From Clostridiaceae bacterium (GTDB lineage: Bacteria > Bacillota > Clostridia > DSM-8532), in contig JAAYPS010000131.1 in assembly GCA_012519655.1 (NCBI GenBank), forward strand, positions 1-64,000: a stretch of DNA of 64,000 nt, given 5' to 3'. Shown here in pieces: positions 25,807 through 36,300 of the stretch. The position numbers were made by a program, and so were the translations under genes. Numbering within the stretch: the first letter of the stretch is position 1; each line of letters starts with the position of its first letter. The notes under the pieces were generated by a model. It was not told the origin of the DNA, searched no databases, and saw nothing but the letters and a program-made list of their open reading frames with translations.

Positions 25807-27867
25807 ATGGCAATTAAAAGACGTGACGTGGTAACGAGACACAATCCGAAAATTACAAAAATTAATCCATTTTATCCACTATCGGTTGGTAACGGTGAGT
25901 TTGCTTATACTGCAGATATTACCGGTATGCAGACATTTCCTGAGGTATATGCAGAAGGTATGCCCATATGTACACAATCCCATTGGGGCTGGCATACTGA
26001 GCCGGTAAACGAGAATAGAGAGAGTTTTTCGTTAGATGATATAGAACGAAAATTTTATGAAACTCATGGTAGAAAAGTTGGATATATAACAAGCGATAAG
26101 GAGCAGGAAGAAGTCTTTCATTGGTTAAGACAAAATCCCCATCGTCTTCATTTGGGACAGATTGGACTGGATATCAAGAAGCAAGATAATAGCACTGTAA
26201 GTATTGAGGATATTGAAAATCCTGAGCACTCACTTAATATGTGGAGTGGCATAATGAACAGTATTTTCGAAATTGAAGGAAACAAGATTACAACGCAAAC
26301 TTGCTGCCACCCAAGCAATGATGTTTTAGCCTTTAAAGTTAACTCAGAGCTTTTTTCGAAAAGAAGGTTGAGCATTAAAATAAGTTTCCCATATGGATCT
26401 TCTGATAGAACGGCGGTAAATTGGAACAGTGAAAACAAGCACATTACCGAAGTAATTTCGCAAACCGATGATTTTATATACTTACGTCGAATCTTAGATA
26501 ATGATGTGTACTTTGTCAAAGTATCTTTCACTAAAGGGGCAGAAGTTATTCAAACAGGCAAACACAGTTTTTCTATCAGCTCAAGATCAGATGAGCTGGA
26601 GGTTTCGAGTTGGTTTTCTCCAAAGGAAATAACAGCGGATATCCCTTCGTATTTAGATGTTGCCAATGAAAGTAAGAAACATTGGGAAGACTACTGGAGC
26701 AATGGTGGTATAATTGATTTTCATGGAAGCACTGACAAAAGAGCATACGAGCTGGAAAGAAGAATTATTCTCTCTTTGTATTTAATGGCGATTCAATGTG
26801 CAGGTTCTCTCCCACCGCAAGAGACTGGTCTTACATTCAATAGTTGGTATGGAAAGTTTCATCTTGAGATGCACTGGTGGCACGGCGTGCATTTCCCTAT
26901 GTGGGGAAGAGGAGATTTGTTTGAAAAAAGTCTTTGGTGGTACGACTCTATTTTGGACAAAGCCAAAGAAGCAGCAAAGTATCAAGGGTATACAGGCGCA
27001 AGATGGCCGAAAATGACAGATCGTAGCGGAAATGACAGCCCCTCACCAATAGGACCTCTTTTAATATGGCAGCAGCCACACCCCATTTATTATGCAGAGT
27101 TATTGTATAGTGTTAATCCTTGTAGGGAGATACTTGAAAAGTACAAAGAAATTGTGTTTGAATCAGCAGAGTTTATGGCTTCATATGCACAATACGATGA
27201 AGAGAATAATAGATATGTTTTAGGCCCAGCACTAATACCTGCTCAGGAAAATCATGAGCCACAAATTACTATAAATCCGACTTTTGAATTGGAATATTGG
27301 GCATTTGGTTTAAGGACTGCGAATGAATGGAGAGTAAGACTTGGGCTTGAAATTAACGCCGAGTGGGCAAAAGTAGAGAAAGGATTAGCTGAACTACCTG
27401 TTGGCGACGGCGTTTACCTAGCTCATGAAAACTGTCCGGACACATATACTTTATATAACCGTGACCATCCTTCCATGGTTGGTGCACTGGGTATTCTTCC
27501 AGGGACCATGGTTGATAAAAATATAATGGCGAAAACATTGGATAAAATATTCGATAGCTGGCAATTTGATGAGGTTTGGGGATGGGATTTCCCAATGATG
27601 GCTATGACCGCTACACGGCTTGGGCGTCCTGATCTGGCTATAAAGTCACTTTTGCTTGACTCACCTAAAAATGAATATCTTGCAAATGGACACAATAAAC
27701 AAGCTGATAGGGCGGATCTTCCTGTATACCTACCAGGAAATGGTGGTTTATTAACTGCTATTGCAATGATGACAGTCGGGTGGAAAGGCTGTACCGACCA
27801 GTTGCCAGGGTTCCCAAAGGATGGAACATGGAAAGTCCAATGGGAGAATCTTAATCCGATGTTGTAG
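25807..27867 (+). CDS. Six-hairpin glycosidase-like protein, function unknown
   Basis: A 686-residue cytoplasmic protein with the hallmarks of (alpha/alpha)6-barrel glycosidases related to GH65 and GH95: an N-terminal beta domain (VTRHNPKITKINPFYPLSVGNGEFAYTADI) and a C-terminal barrel with FHLEMHWWHGVHFPMWGRGD, GARWPKMTD and LIPAQENHEP. I do not recognise a characterised activity. Start chosen at 25807 because GGAGGAG is just upstream; an in-frame ATG at 25741 would overlap the GH43 gene and lacks such a site. Its place between GH43 and the sugar-binding lipoprotein suggests a role in removing a side-chain sugar from hemicellulose fragments. The Glu in PAQENH is a candidate catalytic residue, unproven. 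Confidence 0.75.
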   Translation: MAIKRRDVVTRHNPKITKINPFYPLSVGNGEFAYTADITGMQTFPEVYAEGMPICTQSHWGWHTEPVNENRESFSLDDIERKFYETHGRKVGYITSDKEQEEVFHWLRQNPHRLHLGQIGLDIKKQDNSTVSIEDIENPEHSLNMWSGIMNSIFEIEGNKITTQTCCHPSNDVLAFKVNSELFSKRRLSIKISFPYGSSDRTAVNWNSENKHITEVISQTDDFIYLRRILDNDVYFVKVSFTKGAEVIQTGKHSFSISSRSDELEVSSWFSPKEITADIPSYLDVANESKKHWEDYWSNGGIIDFHGSTDKRAYELERRIILSLYLMAIQCAGSLPPQETGLTFNSWYGKFHLEMHWWHGVHFPMWGRGDLFEKSLWWYDSILDKAKEAAKYQGYTGARWPKMTDRSGNDSPSPIGPLLIWQQPHPIYYAELLYSVNPCREILEKYKEIVFESAEFMASYAQYDEENNRYVLGPALIPAQENHEPQITINPTFELEYWAFGLRTANEWRVRLGLEINAEWAKVEKGLAELPVGDGVYLAHENCPDTYTLYNRDHPSMVGALGILPGTMVDKNIMAKTLDKIFDSWQFDEVWGWDFPMMAMTATRLGRPDLAIKSLLLDSPKNEYLANGHNKQADRADLPVYLPGNGGLLTAIAMMTVGWKGCTDQLPGFPKDGTWKVQWENLNPML

Positions 27868-27924
27868 TATTATTCTAAACATACAAGCATTACTGTTAAG
27901 GCAGGCATAAAGTAATGAATTAAT

Positions 27925-27981
27925 AAAGCGGCAGATGCTAATAAATTTCGGTTAAGAAAGTTTGTAATCTGCTGCTTTTTT
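27925..27981 (+). terminator. Terminator after the six-hairpin glycosidase gene
   Basis: AAAGCGGCAGAT (27925-27936) pairs with ATCTGCTGCTTT (27967-27978) with one G-T wobble, a 30-base loop and a six-T run (27976-27981). Confidence 0.7.
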
Positions 27982-28006
27982 GATTGATATATAAACAAGT
28001 AAAAAA

Positions 28007-28061
28007 ATGAATTGAAAGTAAAGATATGAATATTGTAATGGTTTCTCGGGGTTAATATAAT
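28007..28061 (+). promoter_or_regulatory. Binding-protein promoter with the shared 19-nt activator element
   Basis: TGAAAGTAAAGATATGAAT at 28013-28031 is identical to the tandem units at 22153-22190. The identity covers 30 nt (28007-28036 against 22166-22195), so it includes the preceding ATGAAT, the last bases of a partial upstream unit. The -35-like TTGTAA (28033-28038), 17-base spacer and TATAAT (28056-28061) match the spacing in the permease promoter exactly. Confidence 0.75.
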
Positions 28062-28106
28062 TGTAAGCATGAGATCTCAAATATTAATTTGTATTGGAGG
28101 ATAATT

Positions 28107-29780
28107 ATGAAAAATGCTATAAAAAGATTTTCAACCTTAGCATTGGTTATTATGATTGTATTGTCATTGACAGCTTGTGGACAAAATGGAAAAACCCCAA
28201 CGGTAGAACCAACAACAGCACCAACAGCAGGGGCAGATTCAGATGATCTACTTGCAAAATACGATCCTGCAATTGATATGACAGCTTGGAGATTCCTAAA
28301 CAATGGAATTCAATTTGCAGAAGGCGATGACATTGAAAACAATGTTTGGATCGATTATTACAGAGAAGTATTTGGCATTAACTTGACATACGATTGGGTT
28401 GTTCCTGAGGAGCAATATGAGCAAAAAATGAATATTGCTGTTGCATCAGGTGATCTACCCGATTTAATGTGGCTGAATAATAAAAACTTAATCGACCTTG
28501 CTGAAAATGATTTACTATATGATTTAACTGAGCTTTATGAAACAAGAACATCAGATTTTACAAAGAGTATCCTTGAACAGGATATCACCAGTTTTAATAC
28601 AGCAAAAATAGGTGGAAAACTTATGGCAATTCCCCATACAGGATCAGCTATAGATTCACTTCAAATCCTATATATTAGAACAGATTGGCTTGAAAACTTG
28701 AATTTAGAAATGCCTACAACAATGCAAGAATTACTTGCTGTAGCAGAGGCTTTCACAAATGATGATCCTGATCAGAATGGTCAAGATGATACCTATGGTT
28801 TGGGATTAACGAAAAATTTCATTAAGGACAACCACTTTGGAGCTACAGGATTTTTCGCAGGATATCATGGTTATGTTAGAAGATGGATTGATGACGGTAA
28901 TGGTGGTGTTGTATATGGCAGCATTCAACCTGAGATAAAAGAAGGTTTATTGGAACTACAGAGAATGTACGCAGAAGGCCAAATAGATCCTGAGTTTGGT
29001 GTAAAGGATAGAAATAAAGTACAAGAGGCAATAGCTTCTGGAAAATTAGGTATTATGTACGGTGGAATGTCTACACCTGGTGCAATTCTTAAGTTCAATG
29101 TTGTTAACGATCCCAATGCTAAATGGGAAGCAATTGAATTAGTTTCCATAGACAATGAAACTGCAATGCCTATTACAAAAATGCCTGTAACAAGGTACTA
29201 TGGTGTAAACAAGAACTTTAAACATCCTGAAGCAATCATGAAACTGGTTGAAGCTGGTTCTGCTGGATACGCACGTGACAATAAAGATACTGCAGACGAA
29301 TGGCAAGATAAGCTTTCCCACGTAGATGGTATTGCTGTATGGCAGTATCAAGTGATTGGATATGAGCCTGCTAAGAAAAACCTAATTGCTCACCATAACG
29401 TAGTTGAAGCTCTTGAAACAGGAGATACTTCTAACCTAAATCTTGAAGAACAAGGTTACTACGACAGAATAAAACTCTATGAAGCCGGTGACAGAGAACA
29501 CTACGGTGATGCTCATATATTTGGAACTCCAAGTAGCTTCGATATAATTGACAGGTATGTACAATCAGAAGACTATCTGTATGATAAATTCTATGGTTCA
29601 CCAACAGCTACCATGGTTGAAAGAAATGCAACTCTTCAAGCTATGGAAGAAGAAGTATTTACAAACATAATAATGGGCGCACCAATAGATACATTCGATA
29701 AATTTGTAGAAGACTGGAAGAATCTTGGTGGAGATGATATTACTAAGGAGCTAAACGAATGGTATAAATCTTCGAAATAA
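28107..29780 (+). CDS. Extracellular sugar-binding lipoprotein of the ABC importer (LplA type)
   Basis: A 557-residue solute-binding protein. The signal peptide ends in a lipobox (LTAC, Cys24), so the mature protein is anchored to the outer face of the membrane. A Thr/Pro-rich linker (TVEPTTAPTAGADSD) and the large LplA-type binding domain follow (NVWIDYYREVFGINLTYDWVVPEEQYEQK; DPDQNGQDDTYGLGLTK, a calcium-loop-like Asp cluster). The long size and these motifs match binding proteins that work with YesMN and LplBC. ATG at 28107 has GGAGG six bases before it; an earlier TTG is not needed. It is separated from the permeases by two glycosidase genes but has the same promoter element. Confidence 0.94.
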   Translation: MKNAIKRFSTLALVIMIVLSLTACGQNGKTPTVEPTTAPTAGADSDDLLAKYDPAIDMTAWRFLNNGIQFAEGDDIENNVWIDYYREVFGINLTYDWVVPEEQYEQKMNIAVASGDLPDLMWLNNKNLIDLAENDLLYDLTELYETRTSDFTKSILEQDITSFNTAKIGGKLMAIPHTGSAIDSLQILYIRTDWLENLNLEMPTTMQELLAVAEAFTNDDPDQNGQDDTYGLGLTKNFIKDNHFGATGFFAGYHGYVRRWIDDGNGGVVYGSIQPEIKEGLLELQRMYAEGQIDPEFGVKDRNKVQEAIASGKLGIMYGGMSTPGAILKFNVVNDPNAKWEAIELVSIDNETAMPITKMPVTRYYGVNKNFKHPEAIMKLVEAGSAGYARDNKDTADEWQDKLSHVDGIAVWQYQVIGYEPAKKNLIAHHNVVEALETGDTSNLNLEEQGYYDRIKLYEAGDREHYGDAHIFGTPSSFDIIDRYVQSEDYLYDKFYGSPTATMVERNATLQAMEEEVFTNIIMGAPIDTFDKFVEDWKNLGGDDITKELNEWYKSSK

Positions 29781-29880
29781 AATTGAAGCATTATAATAAC
29801 GCTGTGCACATCAAGTAGACGGGAAATAAATTTCAATAGCGTTATACAATGTACCAAGAGCTTTTCGTTAAAAGTTATGA

Positions 29881-29917
29881 AAACCGTCATTTCTATATAT
29901 AGGGGTGACGGTTTTTC
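29881..29917 (+). terminator. Terminator after the binding-protein gene
   Basis: AAACCGTCA (29881-29889) pairs perfectly with TGACGGTTT (29906-29914) around a 16-base loop, then TTTCT. Confidence 0.8.
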
Positions 29918-30237
29918 TGTGGGCATTTTGCAATGTTATAGCATCACAAAAACCCTGCATGGGTTTGTTGTAATATATTGCACACCAAATTTTATGTTAA
30001 GGTTACTAAACCTAAAACTTTGTTCAATATTTATTTACATATTGCTCAAATAGTTTATATTAGCATGTTTTAATAATACGCCACACAAAGCGATATGATT
30101 ATTTCCACCGAACGACTTGTACGACAAGGTGGATAATGGTAGAATATATTAAAAGAAAAATTTAATATTGTCCATAGAGAAAAATAGATAGAATTATACA
30201 TAAATAGGCTGACATAGAACAGCCAATAGGAGGAACA
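29918..30237. other. Non-coding region before the SH3/NlpC gene
   Basis: 320 bases, AT-rich. It holds a short hairpin AAACCC/GGGTTT (29950-29966), and near 30105-30132 CCACC and GGTGG surround an inner CTTGT-ACG-ACAAG hairpin. No c-di-AMP (ydaO) riboswitch consensus, which often precedes such hydrolases, was seen. Confidence 0.4.
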
Positions 30238-31665
30238 ATGGTTAAGTCAAGCCTGTTGAGGCGGTGTGCTGAAGTTTTAGCAGCACTCATAATTGTAGTT
30301 TCAACAGTAGTTTATGCTTCAGTTGGTATTAAAAATGCCGGCAATAACTCATCGATGCTTGCAGCGGCTAATATGGCAGATATAACACAGGAAGACACAG
30401 GTAACCTAACGGCTGCAGATAATTTAGTCACCTTTTCTCAGGATGATTCTTTAAACGATTCAAATATTAACACACAGGCACAAGTTAAAAATGAAATACC
30501 TGTGGTTTCTCGTGGTAATTCAATAAAAGATGATACACAAGATAATAATGCATCTACCCAATCCAATATTGGGACTGAGCAATCTAATATCGAGGCTGAA
30601 CAAGCTGATATTGAAATTGCGTCAACCACTGAAGATGAACTTTCCATACAAGTTGAACAGCAGGAGCAAATGGAGCCTGTGACTAAATATGTTGTAGCTG
30701 ATGTTATTAATGTTAGAAGTGCACCTGGGGCAGAAAATGAAAAGCTTGCTGAATTAGTATTGGGCGACAGCGTTCAAGTTTTACAGCAGCATGATGAATG
30801 GTTGGAAATAATTATTGAGGACAACGTTAAGGGTTATATATTTGCGGAATTTGTCGCTGATACAATGCCCGTATATAAATACGTTAGCATAGATACACTT
30901 AATATTCGAAAGGGCGCAGGTTCTGATACGGATAAAATTGGTACATTGAAAAAAGGAGAACGTATTAAGGTCATAGGCAACGCAGACAAGTGGTCAAAAA
31001 TCATTACCCCGGATAATGCAGAAGGTTATGTTTATACAGAATATATAGCTGATACCCCTCCACCAGTGTACAAATATATCAATGCAGAGGCTCTAAACAT
31101 CCGCAAAAGCTCAAGTTCAAGCTCTGAGAAGTTAGGTACTATAGCGTATGGTAATAGAGTCCAAGTTTTTGAAGAAAGTGGGAAATATATAAGGATTTTA
31201 ACTAAGGATGGAATTGAAGGTTATGTACTAAAGGAGCATGTAGTAAGTCAAAGTTCTTTACCATCACGTTCATCCTCAAACCAAAGCTATAATTCTGAGC
31301 TATCTTCAAAAATAATTGAATATGCTAAGACATTTGTAGGAGTCCCATATGTATACGGTGGTTCCACCCCAAACGGATTTGATTGTTCAGGATTTACAAA
31401 GTATGTGTTAAATCACTTTAACATTAAAGCTCCAAGATCAGCACATGAGTACTCAAGTGCTGGAACAAGCATATCAAGAACTGATATGAAACCCGGCGAT
31501 GTAATTATGTTTGATCGCTATAATAATTATAGAATTGGTCATGTTGGCATTTACCTTGGAAACGATAAGTTTATTCACGCATCTTCAAGCAAGGGGAAGG
31601 TTGTAATAGCAACTTTATCAAAGTATAGCGGAAATATTATGGGTATCCGCAGGTTCGCAAAATAG
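30238..31665 (+). CDS. Secreted NlpC/P60 peptidoglycan hydrolase with three SH3 domains
   Basis: A 475-residue exported protein. An N-terminal signal or anchor helix (VLAALIIVVSTVVYASVG) is followed by ~110 residues of disordered, Gln/Asn/Glu-rich linker, then three bacterial SH3 repeats (each opening KYVxxDxxNVRSAPG-like and closing GYIFAEFVADT-like) and a C-terminal NlpC/P60 endopeptidase. The catalytic triad is complete: Cys383 (FDCSGF), His435 (GHVGIYLG) and His447 (FIHASS). It should cut the gamma-D-Glu-diamino acid bond of stem peptides during cell-wall turnover or separation. AGGAGG stands four bases before the ATG. It converges with the FapA gene, 16 bases between stops. Confidence 0.94.
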   Translation: MVKSSLLRRCAEVLAALIIVVSTVVYASVGIKNAGNNSSMLAAANMADITQEDTGNLTAADNLVTFSQDDSLNDSNINTQAQVKNEIPVVSRGNSIKDDTQDNNASTQSNIGTEQSNIEAEQADIEIASTTEDELSIQVEQQEQMEPVTKYVVADVINVRSAPGAENEKLAELVLGDSVQVLQQHDEWLEIIIEDNVKGYIFAEFVADTMPVYKYVSIDTLNIRKGAGSDTDKIGTLKKGERIKVIGNADKWSKIITPDNAEGYVYTEYIADTPPPVYKYINAEALNIRKSSSSSSEKLGTIAYGNRVQVFEESGKYIRILTKDGIEGYVLKEHVVSQSSLPSRSSSNQSYNSELSSKIIEYAKTFVGVPYVYGGSTPNGFDCSGFTKYVLNHFNIKAPRSAHEYSSAGTSISRTDMKPGDVIMFDRYNNYRIGHVGIYLGNDKFIHASSSKGKVVIATLSKYSGNIMGIRRFAK

Positions 31666-31681
31666 AAATATTTACTGGATA

Positions 31682-33040
31682 TTATAGAGGCTGAATAGTA
31701 CCTTCTTTTAGAATATAGGTTTGTGATATGTTTTTTTCGGATATTTCTAAAGCCTCTTCACAGATAGTAATTTTTACTCTTGGATAAATAGTATTACGAA
31801 CTATTAAAGCACCGTCTCCAGGTGTCTTCAAATAATTAACCACGTTTAGACATTCATATTCGAGGTTTTTTATATCTTTTTGCAGAAGAAAAATTTCTTC
31901 ACGTAATTTTGCTACTGCATCCGCATTAGTTTTAGTATCTAGATTCCCTGATCTTTGCTTATTTTTACATTTTGCAAGTTGTTTCTTTTTTTGTTTTAGT
32001 TCAGAGGTCATTTCATCCAGGGTATTTTGCATGGCGAACCTGTCAAACCCTCTAATGTTGATTAATGTTCTCATTTCCATACGATTACCAACATCAGCAC
32101 TATCAACGCTTATATCCGCATCAATTAATCCACCAGCTATTTGTCCTTTTATTGACTCTACTATAACCCGTTTTGCTCGTATATATGCATTTCTAGCATA
32201 AAAACCAATAAACACTGTTCCTTCACAATGAACTTCTACATCTGAAAGGTATTTAACATAAAGGTTCTTTTTACATATTATTTTGGTTTTATTTTTACCT
32301 GCTACACCGCCGCGAATATATATATTGCCTTTTGCACTTTCGATTTTACTTGCACCACCAACACCATATATACCGCTTATTTCTATATCATCCCGTGCCT
32401 TTACACTAAAATTCTCTTCAATAGTTCCTTTTATATTGACATACCCATTAAAATCTATATTTCCAATATTAAAATCCACATCTCCTTTAACTTCCATTAC
32501 ATCATAAACAGCAATACTGTCTCCAACATAGTTGACAGCCCCATTTTTTAGTGAGTACAAAACATCTTTATCACCTTCTCTTACTTGTTCAACCGATCTT
32601 CGATCGAAGATTAGAGGATGGGAAAGGCCTTTAATAGGAGCTATGATATTGCCGTGAACATCCATACCTGGAGTACCTGGTGTCGGGTCGGTTCTTTCTC
32701 CTAGCCAATCTCCAACTTTTACATGATGAATTAAACTTAACTCGTAATGATTAACCTTATCATTTTCTATTAGTTTAGGTTTGGGACTTTCGATTTCATA
32801 CATTTTAATTTGCGAATCCTGTCCATGAACAGGAGGATCGCCTTTGGCAATGAGTATTGGAGTATTAAAGGGCAGTTCACCACGGAACGCATCCTGTATA
32901 ATACCGTAATTGATATCTGCTTCTTTAATAGCAATTTTGATAACATCAACAAGCTTGGAGCGTTCTTCACCTTCCAATTCATTATATTGTAATATCATAT
33001 AAGCCTCTAGTGCATCATTAGTAACATAAACTTTGATCAT
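31682..33040 (-). CDS. FapA-domain (DUF342) protein
   Basis: A 452-residue protein of the FapA/DUF342 family. It has the N-terminal module with VKVGDWLGERTDPTPGTPGMDVHGNII, then a right-handed beta-helix of repeated hydrophobic rungs (NIKGTIEENFSVKARDDIEISGIYG; GNIYIRGGVAG; GTVFIGFYARNAYIRAKRVIVES), and a coiled coil (MTSELKQKKKQLAKCKNKQR ... LREEIFLLQKDIKNLEYE) near 350-410. Family members bind or organise polymers and one affects flagellar or mating functions in other bacteria, but the molecular role is unknown. It is cytoplasmic, with no signal. GGGTG lies seven bases before the ATG. It is a single gene; the macroglobulin gene upstream has its own terminator. Confidence 0.88.
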   Translation of the reverse strand: MIKVYVTNDALEAYMILQYNELEGEERSKLVDVIKIAIKEADINYGIIQDAFRGELPFNTPILIAKGDPPVHGQDSQIKMYEIESPKPKLIENDKVNHYELSLIHHVKVGDWLGERTDPTPGTPGMDVHGNIIAPIKGLSHPLIFDRRSVEQVREGDKDVLYSLKNGAVNYVGDSIAVYDVMEVKGDVDFNIGNIDFNGYVNIKGTIEENFSVKARDDIEISGIYGVGGASKIESAKGNIYIRGGVAGKNKTKIICKKNLYVKYLSDVEVHCEGTVFIGFYARNAYIRAKRVIVESIKGQIAGGLIDADISVDSADVGNRMEMRTLINIRGFDRFAMQNTLDEMTSELKQKKKQLAKCKNKQRSGNLDTKTNADAVAKLREEIFLLQKDIKNLEYECLNVVNYLKTPGDGALIVRNTIYPRVKITICEEALEISEKNISQTYILKEGTIQPL

Positions 33041-33214
33041 TTCATTACACCCAATACATTGCTGTTTAATTTACATAATATTGTTATCTATAAATTATAT
33101 CGGCATTTTTCAATATTAAATAAGAAGTTTCACACCACCAAGCCAAATCACTTAGAATTATATAATCAATAGATTTCGCATAATCTCTATATGTTATTGT
33201 CATGTTCCCTAATA

Positions 33215-33243
33215 AAAATGGGAGACAATATGTCTCCCATTTT
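33215..33243. terminator. Terminator after the alpha-2-macroglobulin gene
   Basis: A perfect 13-bp palindromic stem, AAAATGGGAGACA (33215-33227) and TGTCTCCCATTTT (33231-33243), with a 3-base loop. The T-rich arm follows the hairpin on the minus strand, where the macroglobulin gene ends. Confidence 0.85.
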
Positions 33244-33305
33244 AGTTGATGATTCTAACAGTTGTTATTCATCAGATAAAGTTTTAATATCGCAATGATT
33301 GCTAT

Positions 33306-36300
33306 CTATTCTGTTATTTCGATTTTATCGATTTCGCCATATTTAATACTATCTTTTACAAGTGTACCCTGAATAATCGTGCTATCGGCTGTGAATGATC
33401 CGGGGCTTACCACACGTGCGTAATACACCATTGGATCCTTATTTTTGGCATCTCTATAAACATTAAATGTTATCTTTTGACCATCAGTATTTCTAAACCA
33501 CCATATGCCGCCCATATCACGGTTGATACCAGCCTGGTATGGGTTCTCAATTGGCTTTAGACCTGATGGAGCATAATCTGTAATTTCATAGTGGGTGTCC
33601 ATTGCGGTCGGTGCAATATCCCACTCTAGCACAACTTTCACAATTTCATTCTGCTTGAATGTGGTTTTTTCAGTTCCTGTTGCATAATCGTAGTATTTGC
33701 GTTTAATCATTAAGTTGTTATCGGCTTCAACCCCGGACACTGGTGGAGCTTTGAATACAGATACAACGGTTGCATCACCTGATACCTTTGTAATTTTTAA
33801 TTGGTCAAGCATCGTTGAAGGTACGGTGACAGTAACTGAACCCCCATTGGCTATTTTCTCATCGTAAGTATTAGCATCATACTCATAACTGAACGCTACA
33901 TCGGTAGCAGGCAGTTTATCGAATTCTTCGATAATAACTAATAGCTTTTCAACATTTATTAATACCTTTCGTGAATAGTTGTTAGTAATATATTGATACA
34001 AACCTTCTTTGTCAGGAGTATCAAGTCTTGATGCAAGTATTGCAGTAAGGGCTGTTTCCTTAAGTATTGTATCTGTATCATCCGAATTATTTACACGTAT
34101 ATAAGGTTTTTTGTCTTCCAAAACAGGTACAATTTCATTATCATAAATGCTTTGAGCCATTACAGTTTCACCAATCGCATCAAAAGCAAGAGCAAGGTAG
34201 ACCTTATCGGTAAGTGTAAGGTTATTTACTCCAGCTGCCTCTTTTAAGTCAAGTAGTACGGGCTCTCCCATAACTGCAAGACCATACAATGCTTGTGCAT
34301 TTACTCTACCCGGTTCTGTTAAAATGAGTGAATAGAAATAATTCTTTAAGCGTTCAGAACCAGCTTGGTCTTTCAATAGTGTGGATAGCAACGCTGATAA
34401 TTCAACATCACTTTCAGAATAAGGAAGAATCCCATAGCCACCATCTTCCCTTTGATACTGATTTAGCTCGATATCAATGGTTTCAAATGGTTTTACTCTA
34501 TCAGGAGAGATCTTATCCAACAGTTCATTAGCGTGGTAAGAAACATACTTTTGGTCAAGTCTACTGCCGCTGCTATAAGCTAAATTATATAGTGCTGGTA
34601 GAAGTTTACCACGACCTGTATCGGTGAAAATCAAAGTAGTAAGACCAGCCTGACCACCGGTTAAATCCATATTTACTTTAAGTGTGTCGTATATAGCAGT
34701 TTCTATCTCATGGTAAGTATTTAACACTTGTATGGTTCTTCTTATGCCATCAGATAATCCACTTTCACTAATTGCTTTTATTTCAATATCATAAACTCCT
34801 AAATCAAGTTCCCAAAGCGGAATATTTGTACGCTCAAAGGCTTTGCCTTCAGCAGTCTGGACAAAGTCGGGTTTTTGGACACAAGTAATTTGGTAATTGA
34901 TTGTTTCGCCTTCTTTTAAGTCATTTCCATAACTTGACACCCCAATGTATGGGAGGTCGTCTTTCAAGTAAGTTGTGTTCATACTATCATTAATAAAGAA
35001 TGGTAAAGTAACTTTTAATGCTGCCTCGGCTGTTCCACCGAATAAATCTGATGATATTCCGGCAAGCGTTACGTGCCATGATGTGACGTTATCCGGTAGT
35101 TTAAATGACAATGAACCTGTTCCATCTTCTTTTAAAGCTATTGTCTTAAATAGTGCAGTGTCCCTAAAATCGCTTCTTACTTGAACCTTACTCATCGCGG
35201 CAGTATCAGCGGGTGTTGCTTCATTAAAGCTAACCTGCATATCTGATTTAGCAATCTCTTGTATTCCACCATCGGCACTTCTTCCACCACCAGCAACTGC
35301 ATCATCTAATGAGTAGTGAGAGCCCATTTGATGAGAGGAATATGAGTATCCGAGCCCACTGCTAAGCCATTGATAAAGATTACCTAAAACATCAACATAA
35401 TAATTTGATATCTCAAGCATGGCTTCATCCATAATTGCAAGGTTTATGCGTGCAGGTACTGGATTTTTGTTTTCATCCACTGCTGTAATGTTTATTGTAA
35501 CTATATCTCCTGGACGATAGGCTTCTTTATCTGCTTTCATTTCAATATCTATTTTTTTCTCATCAGTATTATATCTGATATTTCGAGAACCAGCCTTTAT
35601 ATAACTATTACCATTAAAATAAACGGCTGTTACGTAGAAGTTTGGCACTTTATCTGCATCAAAGCTGGTTTTGTATTCAGAGCTGTTTTGAACCTTATAA
35701 TGTGTAATTCCATTTTGCGCTTCAATAAACAAGACGGATTCTGCGTCGACATCTTTTTCATTATTTTTAAGGGTAACCGTTACTTCATCACCAGTACGAT
35801 ATTTATCTTTATCCGATTCAAGATGATACCAGTCGTACTCGTCATCCATATCAATATAATGACGGCTTGATAAGTAAACCTCTCGAGTCATTATTCTGCC
35901 ATTTCCGTCATACCATATTAACTCAGCAGTATAATATCCAATAGTTGGATCTTTGAGATCGAACACTTGTGAAGCAACACCATTTTCATCAGTCTTGAAT
36001 GAAAACCCTTTTACATTTTCGGTACGTTCTTCATAACGATAGCGTTTTCTGACTACCTTATTGATATAGTCATATTCTTCGCCATCTTCAATCTTTTCAT
36101 AGTAGTGATAAATAATGGAACCTGAAATTTTCTTAAAGGCAACAGGTTCGCCTAAGAAATCTTCTACATATTCTTCGTTTTTTTCTGGATTATTAATCTT
36201 ATCAAGATTTATTTTATTAAGCTTAGCTTCCAAGGTTGTTATTCCGTCTTTATCGGTTGAAGAAGTAAACGTCGCGTTGATATCATTTATAAATACACGC

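Noticed and set aside
29918..30237. Possible c-di-AMP (ydaO) riboswitch before the NlpC/P60 gene
   Set aside because: The long GC-rich conserved core is absent; only short hairpins are seen.
33215..33243. Palindrome as a possible attachment site or origin element
   Set aside because: It lies directly after a stop codon with a T-rich arm, so it is a terminator.
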